From contig JANNOO010000007.1 in assembly GCA_031399165.1 (NCBI GenBank), positions 1 through 64,000 on the forward strand: a DNA stretch of 64,000 nt, read 5' to 3'. Within the stretch, counting starts at the first letter, position 1; each line of letters begins with the position of its first letter. The notes beneath the pieces are model-generated. The model was given only the letters and a program-made list of their open reading frames with translations, was not told where the DNA came from and searched no databases. This document shows positions 8,732 to 17,181 of the stretch, one piece after another. The DNA comes from JAKFWI01 sp031399165. GTDB taxonomy: Bacteria; Pseudomonadota; Alphaproteobacteria; Caulobacterales; Aquidulcibacteraceae. Made by a program: the position numbers and the translations under genes.

Positions 8732-9555
8732 CAAACACATTGCGCATCACGCTGCTGGGGTCTGGGTCATCAGCGGGCGTTCCGCGTATCGGCGGCGACT
8801 GGGGCGCGTGCGATCCGAAGGAGCCTCGAAATTATCGCACGCGCGGCGGCTTGCTGGTGCAGCGCTGGCGCGGCGCGCCCAGCCATCCTCTGGAAGCGAC
8901 GACAATCCTGGTCGATACCTCTCCAGACCTGCGCGCCCAACTCCTGGCGGCTGACGTTCAGCGCGTCGACGCCGTGCTCTACAGCCACGACCATGCCGAT
9001 CAAACCCATGGCATTGATGATCTGCGCGCGTTCTACATTACGCATCGCGTACGCATCCCGGTCTATATGGACGAAGCAACGCGCGCCTCGTTACGCAGGC
9101 GCTTCGGCTATTGCTTCAAGAGCGTCGGCGAATACCCAGCAATCTTGGATGACGCGGGTACGTTAACGCCGGGCGCGCCGCTGCGTATAGACGGGCCAGG
9201 AGGTTCAATTAGTGTTTTGCCATTGAGCCAGTACCATGGCGGCGTCCTGTCCATGGGCTTCCGGTTTGGACGAGTGGCTTACTCGAACGATGTCGTGTCA
9301 ATGAGCGACGACGTGCTGCTGGCCCTTGAGGGCCTCGATCTGTGGATCGTCGATGCGCTGCGCTACAAACCACATCCCACGCATGCGCATTTGGCGCGTT
9401 CGCTGGAGTGGATCGGGCAGGTCAGGCCCAAACACGCCGTGCTGACCAATCTGCATATCGACATGGATTACCGGACGCTGGCCGAGCAGCTGCCAAACGG
9501 CGTGGAGCCGGGCTACGACGGCTGGCGCCAGGACCTACCTGCCGATCCACTATAG
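8728..9555 (+). CDS. MBL-fold metallohydrolase (PhnP/RNase Z-like)
   Basis: 275 residues with a metallo-beta-lactamase fold: LLGSGSSAGVPRIGGDWGAC at the N-terminus, the metal motif SHDHADQTHGIDDLR at residues 86-100, and later SQYHGG and LTNLHIDMDY strands. The canonical HxHxDH reads HDHADQ here, so the sixth position is Gln, with a His two residues on. The group includes 1,2-cyclic phosphodiesterases (PhnP) and relatives of RNase Z. There are no phosphonate genes nearby, so the substrate is unknown. Its start overlaps the TatD stop (ATGA). Confidence 0.85.
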   Translation: MTNTLRITLLGSGSSAGVPRIGGDWGACDPKEPRNYRTRGGLLVQRWRGAPSHPLEATTILVDTSPDLRAQLLAADVQRVDAVLYSHDHADQTHGIDDLRAFYITHRVRIPVYMDEATRASLRRRFGYCFKSVGEYPAILDDAGTLTPGAPLRIDGPGGSISVLPLSQYHGGVLSMGFRFGRVAYSNDVVSMSDDVLLALEGLDLWIVDALRYKPHPTHAHLARSLEWIGQVRPKHAVLTNLHIDMDYRTLAEQLPNGVEPGYDGWRQDLPADPL

Positions 9556-9589
9556 TCATTTCCCATAATCTATCTTATGCGAGTTAGCT

Positions 9590-10426
9590 ATGAGCCAGTC
9601 TAACGGGCCCAACGAGTTTAGCGGCGATCGGGAGACCCGCGCAGCGGCCGCCACAGAAGCCATGCTCGCGTTAATGGCCCAGTTGCGCCATCCGCAGAAC
9701 GGCTGCCCCTGGGACCGCGAACAGACGTTCGAGACCATCGCCCCGTACACGATCGAAGAAGCCTATGAGGTTGCCGACGCCATCCAGCGCGGCGCCGTCC
9801 CCGCTCTCAAGGAGGAACTAGGCGACCTTCTGTTTCAGGTCGTGTTTCACGCACGCATGGCTGAAGAACGCGGCGCGTTCGACTATGCGGACGTTGCCGC
9901 CGGGCTAGTCGAGAAAATGACCGCGCGGCATCCACACGTGTTCGGCGACGCCGCCGCGCGCGACGCCGAACAGCAGACTAACGCATGGGAGGCGCTGAAA
10001 GCCGAAGAACGCAGGGCCAAGGGCGCCGCCGGCGTGCTGGACGACGTACCACTCGCCCTACCCGCGCTTTTGCGCGCCGAGAAGCTGACGAAACGCGCGG
10101 GCCGTATCGGGTTTGACTGGCCGTCGCATGAGCCGGTCTTAGAGAAGCTTGAGGAAGAGCTCGCCGAGTTGGACGAAGCGCGGCGCGCGGGCGATCAGGC
10201 CGCTGTCGCAGAAGAGATGGGCGACGTGCTATTTGTCGTGGCGAACCTGGCGCGAAAGCTCGGGGTCGATCCGGAGAGTGCTCTGCGTCAAGCCAATTTG
10301 AAATTCGAGCGGCGCTTCAGGCATATCGAAGCCGCGTTGAACGCTGACGGCCGAACCGGCGTGCGGCCTCTGGCAGAGCTTGACCCGCTTTGGGATGAAG
10401 CCAAGCGCGCCGAGCGCGGCCGCTGA
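9590..10426 (+). CDS. mazG: Nucleoside triphosphate pyrophosphohydrolase MazG
   Basis: 278 residues with two MazG domains. The first carries CPWDREQTFETI, EEAYE (56-60) and the metal motif EELGDLLFQVVFHA (75-88). The second (from about residue 180) carries LEEELAELDEA and EEMGDVLFVVANLARKL. The enzyme hydrolyses NTPs to NMP and pyrophosphate, clearing aberrant nucleotides and affecting (p)ppGpp-linked survival. It starts 34 bases after the MBL gene with only a weak Shine-Dalgarno. Its TGA abuts the stop codon of the convergent hflX with no spacing. Confidence 0.94.
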   Translation: MSQSNGPNEFSGDRETRAAAATEAMLALMAQLRHPQNGCPWDREQTFETIAPYTIEEAYEVADAIQRGAVPALKEELGDLLFQVVFHARMAEERGAFDYADVAAGLVEKMTARHPHVFGDAAARDAEQQTNAWEALKAEERRAKGAAGVLDDVPLALPALLRAEKLTKRAGRIGFDWPSHEPVLEKLEEELAELDEARRAGDQAAVAEEMGDVLFVVANLARKLGVDPESALRQANLKFERRFRHIEAALNADGRTGVRPLAELDPLWDEAKRAERGR

Positions 10427-11752
10427 TTATTCGGCCGCCGCGCGTTCTGGCTTGGTCAGCAACGCTTTAAACCGCGCAGCCGCGCGTGCTGGCAGCTCGA
10501 CATTGATCTCAAGCAAGCCCTGTGCGCTGACCCGCTCATTCAAAATTCGCCCATGAGCGGCGATCTGGGCGCGTGTTTTTCCGTCAGCAGGATCAAGCGT
10601 TAGCGTCACCGCCTGCGTCGGCCCATGCCCCGCCACATCGATTGCAGCGAGAAGATCAGACACGCCTTCGCCGGTCAGCGCCGAAACCGCGACGGCGTTC
10701 GCTTCTGGCGCGCGCCGCAAGCGCGCCGTCCGACGCCCTTCGTCGAGCAGATCGATCTTGTTCCAGGCTTCGATAATTGCCGGCGCTGTGTGGCTGGTCT
10801 GATCGAGAACCTGGCTTAGAACGGCTTGCACGTCCCTTGCCTGATCATCTGCCTCGGGATGGGCGATATCGCGGACATGGACCAGGACGTCCGCCTCCGC
10901 AACCGCCTCAAGGGTTGCCCGGAACGACGCCACCAGTTCTGTCGGAAGGTCGGTAATGAAGCCAACCGTATCGGCGACGATCACGTCGCGTCCGGAAGGC
11001 AGGCCCACGAGCCGCGCGGTGGGATCCAGCGTCGCGAAAGGCATATCCATAGCCAGGACGCCCGCGGATGTCAGTCTGTTGAACAGGCTGGATTTGCCGG
11101 CATTCGTGTAGCCGACGAACACGACCGCCGGCAGGCCCGCGCGCGAACGCGCGCGCCGTTGCAGCCCGCGCGTTCGCCGCACTTTTTCAAGATCGAGCTT
11201 CAGCTTTTCGATGCGCCCCTGCACCAAACGCCGGTCTGTCTCCAATTGCGTTTCACCGGGACCGCCCATCTTGCCGAGGCCGCCGCGCTGGCGCTCCAGG
11301 TGCGTCCATGTGCGCACGAGCCTGGAGCGCTCATACTGCTGACGCGCAAGTTCAACTTGTAACGCGCCTTCGCGCGTGTGCGCGCGCCGACCAAAAATCT
11401 CAAGAATGAGACCCGTGCGATCGACTACTTTCGTGCCGAGGGCGCGCTCAAGATTGCGCTGCTGTCCCGGAGAAAGCGCGGTGTCGATCACGACGACATC
11501 GATAGCGCCTTCCTTGACCTCATCGGCGAGCGATTCGACACGGCCCGCGCCAAATAATGTGCCCGGTGCTCGTTGGCGCAGCGGCGCCAAGCCAGCACGC
11601 ACGATTTCCAGATCAAGCGCGAGCGCCAAGCCCTCGGCTTCGCTCAGCCGAAGCGCCTGGTCGCGCGGGTCGTCACCGAATACCGGGCGCAGGACGATGG
11701 CGCGCTGACGCGCCGGGCCCGTCCTGCTTCCCGTTTCAGCCTTCACCCTCAT
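10427..11752 (-). CDS. hflX: GTPase HflX
   Basis: 441 residues from the ATG at 11752. An AAAGGA ribosome site lies four bases upstream, inside the end of hfq, giving a 17-base overlap. The N-terminal HflX domain includes ERALGTKVVDRTGLILEIFG and the glycine-rich RGGLGKMGGPGETQLETDRR. The GTPase domain has G1 GYTNAGKSS, G2 near ATLDPT, G3 DTVGF, G4 NKID and G5 SALTGEG. HflX binds the 50S ribosome and splits stalled ribosomes under stress. The hfq-hflX pair is conserved. The upstream open frame is simply hfq read in another frame. Confidence 0.94.
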   Translation of the reverse strand: MRVKAETGSRTGPARQRAIVLRPVFGDDPRDQALRLSEAEGLALALDLEIVRAGLAPLRQRAPGTLFGAGRVESLADEVKEGAIDVVVIDTALSPGQQRNLERALGTKVVDRTGLILEIFGRRAHTREGALQVELARQQYERSRLVRTWTHLERQRGGLGKMGGPGETQLETDRRLVQGRIEKLKLDLEKVRRTRGLQRRARSRAGLPAVVFVGYTNAGKSSLFNRLTSAGVLAMDMPFATLDPTARLVGLPSGRDVIVADTVGFITDLPTELVASFRATLEAVAEADVLVHVRDIAHPEADDQARDVQAVLSQVLDQTSHTAPAIIEAWNKIDLLDEGRRTARLRRAPEANAVAVSALTGEGVSDLLAAIDVAGHGPTQAVTLTLDPADGKTRAQIAAHGRILNERVSAQGLLEINVELPARAAARFKALLTKPERAAAE

Positions 11753-11987
11753 CCATTCCTTTTTCGGGGTCGAACAATTGCACCGGGCCGGCCGGCATAA
11801 TCGTCGATATAGCGTGCTTGTAGACCAGCTGGATTTGTCCGTCGCGGCGCAGCAGCACACAGAAATTATCGAACCAGGTCACCATGCCCTGAAGTTTGAC
11901 GCCATTGACAAGAAAGATGGTGAGCGGCGTCTTGGCCTTGCGGACGGCGTTGAGGAACGTGTCCTGAAGGTTCTGTTTTTTATCCAT
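11736..11987 (-). CDS. hfq: RNA chaperone Hfq
   Basis: 83 residues from the ATG at 11987 (MDKKQNLQDTFLNAVRK), the normal Hfq N-terminus; the longer open frame upstream is non-coding. Sm1 (TIFLVNGVKLQGMVTWFDNF) and Sm2 (YKHAISTIMP) are intact, with the distal-face and lateral residues in place. The acidic tail is short, as in other alphaproteobacteria. Hfq forms a hexamer that pairs small RNAs with mRNAs. A purine-rich AAGAAG precedes the start. The 131-base gap back to ntrX probably holds its own promoter. Confidence 0.96.
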   Translation of the reverse strand: MDKKQNLQDTFLNAVRKAKTPLTIFLVNGVKLQGMVTWFDNFCVLLRRDGQIQLVYKHAISTIMPAGPVQLFDPEKGMDEGEG

Positions 11988-12118
11988 TAGTTGCTTCTTT
12001 TCTTGATTTCGAGCGATCTGCATCGCCCGGCGGCGGTTATATCTGTCCCCGCCGAACGCCTGCAACCGTCCGCCTCCAAGCCGGCGTGGAAAATCGGTCC
12101 CCGCTCATGCTGCGGGGC

Positions 12119-13504
12119 CTATTCGTCCAGCCGGCCCGGGGAATCCACGCCCAGGGATTTCAGTTTTCTGTGCAACGCTGACCGTTCCATACCGATGAAT
12201 GCAGCGGTGCGCGAGATATTGCCGCCGAAGCGTGTAATCTGAAGGGAAAGGTACTCGCGCTCAAACTTCTCACGCGCATCCCGCAGCGGCATCGCAACCA
12301 CGCCGTTCATGCCGTCACGCCCCGAGAAACCGGCAGAAGGCCACGCCTCCTGCGGCAGCGAATCGATCGTCACCGGCATGCTGGGATCGCCGCCGGCCAG
12401 GATCAGAATGCGCTCAATGATGTTACGCAATTGGCGGACGTTGCCCGGCCAATCGGCCGCCTGCAACGCAGCCATCGCATCAGCGGCGATCTCCCGCACG
12501 GTAAGGCCGGACGTATCGGCAAGTCGGCGCACAAAAAACGCCGAGAGTTCGGGAATATCTTCGCGGCGCTCGGAAAGCGAAGGCACGCGCAGCTGCACAA
12601 CGTTCAAGCGATGGAACAGGTCTTCGCGGAAACGCCCTGCGTCAATTTCGGCGCGCAGGTCGCGCGAGCTGGACGAGACCACCCTGACATTCACCTGTAC
12701 GTCGCCGGAGCCGCCGAGGCGGCGAAACCGTTGATCGACCAAAACGCGAAGCAGCTTCGATTGCGTTTCAAGGGGCATGTCAGCCACTTCATCGAGCAAC
12801 AGCGTGCCGGCGTGCGCCTGTTCGAACACCCCAATTTTCCGCGGGCGCCCGTCCGGGCCTTCTTCACCAAATATCTCGCTCTCTACGCGTTCCGGCGCCA
12901 TAGAGGCGGCGTTGATTGCAATAAACGGCCCGCCTGCACGGGCAGATTTATCGTGTATCAGACGCGCGACCAGTTCCTTACCGCAGCCGGCTGCGCCGGA
13001 AATCAGCACGCGCGAATTTGTCTGCGCTATCCGCTCGACGGCGGCTCGGACCTGCGCAATAGCTTGTGACGAGCCCACAAGATCGGCGCTCGCAGACGCG
13101 CGCACGCGCAACGCCGCGTTCTCGCGTTTCAATCGTGAGGCTTCCAGTGCGCGCTGCACCACCACGAGAAGACGATCGGCGGTAAACGGCTTCTCGATGA
13201 AATCGTAAGCGCCCTGGCGAATGGCCGACACCGCTGTTTCGATCGTGCCGTGACCGCTGATCACGATCACAGGCACATCCGGATCGACGCCCTTGAACAG
13301 CATCAACAAATCCAGCCCGTCGATCCGGCTGCCCTGTAGCCACACATCGAGCACGATCAGATTGGGATTTCGTTGCCGCAGAGCTGCCATCGCCTCGTCG
13401 CTGTCGCGCGCGCTGCGAACCTGATGGCCTTCGTCCTCCAGAATGCCGGAGACAAGATCGCGAATATCGGCCTCGTCATCAATGACGAGAATATCTGCCG
13501 GCAT
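12119..13504 (-). CDS. ntrX: Response regulator NtrX (AAA+ type, without GAFTGA)
   Basis: 461 residues. Receiver domain with phospho-acceptor Asp53 (VLDVWLQG) and Lys105 (EKPF); AAA+ domain with Walker A GAAGCGKE (169-176) and Walker B TLLLDEVADM (233-242); Fis-type HTH at the C-terminus (ISRTAAFIGMERSALHRKL). Where sigma-54 activators carry GAFTGA, the sequence reads GEEGPDGRPRKIGVFEQAHA, so sigma-54 contact is unlikely; alphaproteobacterial NtrX proteins generally share this. NtrX works with NtrY in nitrogen, redox and envelope control. Its start codon directly follows the ntrY stop. Confidence 0.93.
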   Translation of the reverse strand: MPADILVIDDEADIRDLVSGILEDEGHQVRSARDSDEAMAALRQRNPNLIVLDVWLQGSRIDGLDLLMLFKGVDPDVPVIVISGHGTIETAVSAIRQGAYDFIEKPFTADRLLVVVQRALEASRLKRENAALRVRASASADLVGSSQAIAQVRAAVERIAQTNSRVLISGAAGCGKELVARLIHDKSARAGGPFIAINAASMAPERVESEIFGEEGPDGRPRKIGVFEQAHAGTLLLDEVADMPLETQSKLLRVLVDQRFRRLGGSGDVQVNVRVVSSSSRDLRAEIDAGRFREDLFHRLNVVQLRVPSLSERREDIPELSAFFVRRLADTSGLTVREIAADAMAALQAADWPGNVRQLRNIIERILILAGGDPSMPVTIDSLPQEAWPSAGFSGRDGMNGVVAMPLRDAREKFEREYLSLQITRFGGNISRTAAFIGMERSALHRKLKSLGVDSPGRLDE

Positions 13505-15718
13505 CTATGCCTTCTCCTTGTGTGATTCCGAAGTGGCTTGCAGATCATGTTTGCGTGCGAGCACCAGGCTCACACGCGCGCCTGGTCCGCCGCCTGGGAG
13601 ATCGGCAAGCTCAAGGCGCCCGCCGTGATCCTCTGCAACGCGTTGAACGATTGCTAGGCCCAGGCCAGTGCCTTTCGCCCGCGTGGTCACGTAGGGCTCC
13701 ACGAGACGAGCACGTTCGCGGACGGGAAACCCAGCGCCATTGTCGATGATGTCGATGCGAACCAATTCGCTATCGGCCGAAAGCTGCACCAGCACGCGGC
13801 CCTCTTTTGGCTCTCCATCGGCCAGGCGACGGGTCTGTATCGCTTCGGCCGCGTTTTTAAGGAGGTTGGTCAGCGCCTGTGAAATAAGCCGTCCGTCACA
13901 CTGCGCGATCACAGGCTCACCCGGCGCCTCGACGTCGAAGCGCGTATCGGAAAAGGCAAGCCGCTGGCCGAACGCCGCGGCGCGAACGATCTCGTCGAGA
14001 TCTTCCTCCGCCATGCGCGGTGCGGGCATCCGCGCGAAGGTAGAAAATTCATCGACCATGCGTCCGATGTCCGCCACCTGACGCAGAATTGTGTCGGTGC
14101 ATCGGTCGAAGGTTTCGCGATCCGATACGATTTCAGCGCCATATTTGCGACGAAGGCGTTCGGCGGAGAGCTGAATTGGCGTTAGCGGATTTTTGATTTC
14201 ATGGGCGATGCGGCGCGCAACATCTTTCCACGCTTCCTGCCGCTGCGCGGAGATCAACTTCGTCATGTCGTCGAAGGTTAGAACAAGGCCCTCTCCGCCC
14301 GGCGCGGCGCTGGCGCGCACGCTGAGGTGTCGCGCGCCCGTATCGCGCACCACGTCAACGCGCACCGCCTCTTCGCCGATGGGCGCCAGCGCGAGCATGT
14401 CGGTAAACTCGGGCGCGATGTCGGCCAAGCGCTTGCCAAGCGCTTTGTCTTGACCGACGCCGAGCAGCGCTTCGGCAGATTGGTTGATCGCCGTGACGCG
14501 TCCGTCGCGATCAAGACCGACAACGCCCGCGCTAACGCCGGACAACACAGCTTGCGTAAAGCCACTTCGCTGTTCGGCCTCGCTCCTTGCACGCACAAGT
14601 GCGTCGCGCTGGGCCTCAATCTGCTCGCTCATGCGGTTGAACGCGCGGCCGAGGGCCTGCACTTCATCGCGTGCGGGGCTTGCTAACACACGCACCGCCG
14701 GATCTCCGGAAGCGACCCGCGCCGCGGCCTCGGCCAGCGCTCCAATCGGTTCGGCTATGCGCGTGGCGTTCGATAAGCCGAGCCACACGGCGGCGAGCAA
14801 AACCAGCCAGGCCGTGCTGAGATAGGACAGGGCGAACAACGTCTGCAGTGAACCTTGGCGTCGCTCTGCGTCGCGATAATCGTTCACGGACTTATCGAAT
14901 TGCACCAGCCGCGAAACAATGCCGGAATCCAGCGGTCGCGTGACGTAGAGATAGGCGTCGTCATAAGCACGCAGACGATAGAGCGCGCGGATCACATCCG
15001 GTTGATCCCTATTCTCGATCGATATCTGACCAGAATCGGCCGCCTGAAACGCGTTCGGATGTGGCGGCTTATAAGGTGCCGCGCCTTCGGTTTCAGTGGC
15101 CGCCATCCGTGCGCCATTGCGATCGACAACGTAGGCTGCGGGAAACGCCCGCAGACTCGCCTGGCGCATGAGGTAGCGATTGTACGCTGTGGCGTCCGCC
15201 GTAAGGCCAGACTTCGCGTTGTTCATGTCCTCGCCCATGGCGAGGATTTCCCCACGCACGTTTTCGACCGCTTGGTTGAGATACGCGGCGCCCACGCCTG
15301 CACCGCTCTCCACCACCGATTTGACGCGCGGGCTGAACCATTGATCCACCCCCTGGCTGAGGGCGAGGCCGAGGAACACAGCGACGATGACCGCTGGCGT
15401 AACTGCGGCGAGGCTGAACAGAGAAGCAAAGCGAAGGTGCAGCCGCGCGCCCGTTTCCGGCGCCGCACGCGACTGGGCCAGCCGCACAATCCGCACAACT
15501 AGAAGAGCCGTGAGCAAAGCGGCTATCAGAAAACTGGCGCCCACTAGCCACAGCATGGTTTGACTTGCCGGGGCGATGGGCCCGGCGCCGGAGACCGCAA
15601 AGAAAGTCGCCACGCCGGTCAGGACGCCGGCCACGCTTAGCCCTACGGCGAAGAAAACCGAACTCCGGCTCGGGGCGGAGCCGGCTGGGGTCATAAGGAC
15701 CGCACTCTCTGTAGTCAT
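13505..15718 (-). CDS. ntrY: Sensor histidine kinase NtrY
   Basis: 737 residues. The N-terminus has three or four membrane segments around an extracytoplasmic sensor region (about residues 100-285), then a HAMP linker (ARVASGDPAVRVLA), a PAS domain (GVSAGVVGLDRDGRVTAIN), a HisKA box RIAHEIKNPLTPIQLSAERL with the phosphorylated His, and a HATPase domain (LTNLLKNAAEAI, IDNGAGFPV, GTGLGLAIVQRV). It phosphorylates NtrX. Lies 74 bases after ntrC in the same direction, probably in one ntrBCYX unit. The Met at residue 8 is an alternative start. Confidence 0.94.
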   Translation of the reverse strand: MTTESAVLMTPAGSAPSRSSVFFAVGLSVAGVLTGVATFFAVSGAGPIAPASQTMLWLVGASFLIAALLTALLVVRIVRLAQSRAAPETGARLHLRFASLFSLAAVTPAVIVAVFLGLALSQGVDQWFSPRVKSVVESGAGVGAAYLNQAVENVRGEILAMGEDMNNAKSGLTADATAYNRYLMRQASLRAFPAAYVVDRNGARMAATETEGAAPYKPPHPNAFQAADSGQISIENRDQPDVIRALYRLRAYDDAYLYVTRPLDSGIVSRLVQFDKSVNDYRDAERRQGSLQTLFALSYLSTAWLVLLAAVWLGLSNATRIAEPIGALAEAAARVASGDPAVRVLASPARDEVQALGRAFNRMSEQIEAQRDALVRARSEAEQRSGFTQAVLSGVSAGVVGLDRDGRVTAINQSAEALLGVGQDKALGKRLADIAPEFTDMLALAPIGEEAVRVDVVRDTGARHLSVRASAAPGGEGLVLTFDDMTKLISAQRQEAWKDVARRIAHEIKNPLTPIQLSAERLRRKYGAEIVSDRETFDRCTDTILRQVADIGRMVDEFSTFARMPAPRMAEEDLDEIVRAAAFGQRLAFSDTRFDVEAPGEPVIAQCDGRLISQALTNLLKNAAEAIQTRRLADGEPKEGRVLVQLSADSELVRIDIIDNGAGFPVRERARLVEPYVTTRAKGTGLGLAIVQRVAEDHGGRLELADLPGGGPGARVSLVLARKHDLQATSESHKEKA

Positions 15719-15792
15719 TCAGTCACAGTACGTGGTTTCCCCGCAACAGTTATCCTGCTGGTCAGGCAGGTCAACCGGGGTCACGCACTGCG

Positions 15793-17181
15793 CTACTCGC
15801 CGCGGCTCTTTAATCCGAGGGCCTGAATCTTCTTGCGGAGCGTATTGCGGTTGATACCAAGGATCGCGGCGGCCTTGATCTGGTTTCCCCGCGTGGCCTC
15901 CAGGGTGAGGGCGATCAGCGGCGCCTCGATTTCCGCAATAACCCGATCATAAAGGCCATCGGCCGGAAGCCCTCCAGGCGCACCGGCGAACTCACTCGCA
16001 AGGCGCCGGCGAACGATTGCCGAAAGCGGCTCCTGATCTGCCATTGCCTCCCCTAGCGCGACGCGCCCGGCAGCAAGCTCCCGCTCGACCTCGCGGGGGC
16101 CGATAAGATTTTCGGGGCAGAGGGCCGCCGCGCGCTTCAGCAGATTTTCGAGTTCACGCACATTGCCCGGCCAATCGTGCGTCTTCAGCATCTCGATTGC
16201 GCGCGCGTCGATGGTCTTCTCTGGCAATCCCTCGCGCTTGGCGCGCACCAGAAAGGCGCGCGATAGATCAGCCACGTCGTCCAGCCGTTCGCGCAGCGGC
16301 GGCAGGCGAATGGAGACCACGTTCAAGCGGTAGAACAGATCTTGCCGGAATTGGCCAGCGCGCACGAGTTCACCAAGGTTTCGTTTGCTCGATGCGACGA
16401 TCCGAGGCTGCGCCTTGCTGGCGTCGTCGCTGTCCTGCAGCAACCGCAGCAACCGTGTCTGTCCGTCCGGCTGCATATCATCGACATCGTCGAGAAATAA
16501 TGTGCCGTCTTCACCCTTCGCAAGCAGACCGGCCTGACCCGACTCGCCGCTTAGTTCACGATCGAGCGCGTCGCGTGAAATGGCTGCAAGGCTGAGAGAA
16601 ATGAATGGGCCGCTTTGCCGGCGCGAATACTCGTGCAACGCGCGCGCAACGCGCTCCTTGCCGGTGCCGGACTCCCCTTCGATGAGGACCGTGAGATCGG
16701 TGTTCGTGACACGCGCCATCACGCGATACACCTCCTGCATGGCTGCCGATCTGCCGATCAGGGGTAGGCGCTCTTCACTCTCGGCGGCCTGCGCGGAGGC
16801 GCGCGCCCGTGCGTCCGGCTTCACACCAAGAGCGCGCCGTACAGCGCCAACGAGATCATCGAGATCGAACGGCTTGGGCAGATAATCATAGGCCCCAGCG
16901 CCAGCAGCTGAGAGCGCGGTCAACACCGTGCTCTGCGCGCTCATCACAATGACCGGCAGATTGGGCCTTGCTGCGCGCAATGATGGCAGCGCATCGAACA
17001 AGTTTTCCTCACCCATATAGACGTCGGAAACCACAAGGTCGCCTTCACCGTCACGCACCCACTTTCCGAGCGTAGCGACGTTCGAAGTGGCCCGAACCGC
17101 GTAACCTTCCTTCGAAAGCGCTTGCGACAAGACCAGGCGCAAACTGGCGTCGTCGTCCGCGAGCAGAATTTTTGCGCTCAA
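15793..17181 (-). CDS. ntrC: Response regulator NtrC with degenerate AAA+ domain (no GAFTGA)
   Basis: 462 residues; the start is a TTG whose last two bases overlap the ntrB stop. Receiver with Asp53 (VSDVYMG) and Lys103 (PKPF); Walker A GESGTGKE at 169-176; Fis HTH at the end (IKAAAILGINRNTLRKKI). The sigma-54 contact loop is missing: between DRELSGESG and EDGTLFLDD only QAGLLAKG remains, several residues shorter than in sigma-54 activators. Walker B ends DD (231-232) instead of DE, and the segment before the sensor-1 strand is also shortened. It should regulate nitrogen assimilation genes, but probably through the housekeeping sigma factor, as known for Rhodobacter capsulatus NtrC. Orthology rests on position between ntrB and ntrY. 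Confidence 0.88.
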   Translation of the reverse strand: MSAKILLADDDASLRLVLSQALSKEGYAVRATSNVATLGKWVRDGEGDLVVSDVYMGEENLFDALPSLRAARPNLPVIVMSAQSTVLTALSAAGAGAYDYLPKPFDLDDLVGAVRRALGVKPDARARASAQAAESEERLPLIGRSAAMQEVYRVMARVTNTDLTVLIEGESGTGKERVARALHEYSRRQSGPFISLSLAAISRDALDRELSGESGQAGLLAKGEDGTLFLDDVDDMQPDGQTRLLRLLQDSDDASKAQPRIVASSKRNLGELVRAGQFRQDLFYRLNVVSIRLPPLRERLDDVADLSRAFLVRAKREGLPEKTIDARAIEMLKTHDWPGNVRELENLLKRAAALCPENLIGPREVERELAAGRVALGEAMADQEPLSAIVRRRLASEFAGAPGGLPADGLYDRVIAEIEAPLIALTLEATRGNQIKAAAILGINRNTLRKKIQALGLKSRGE

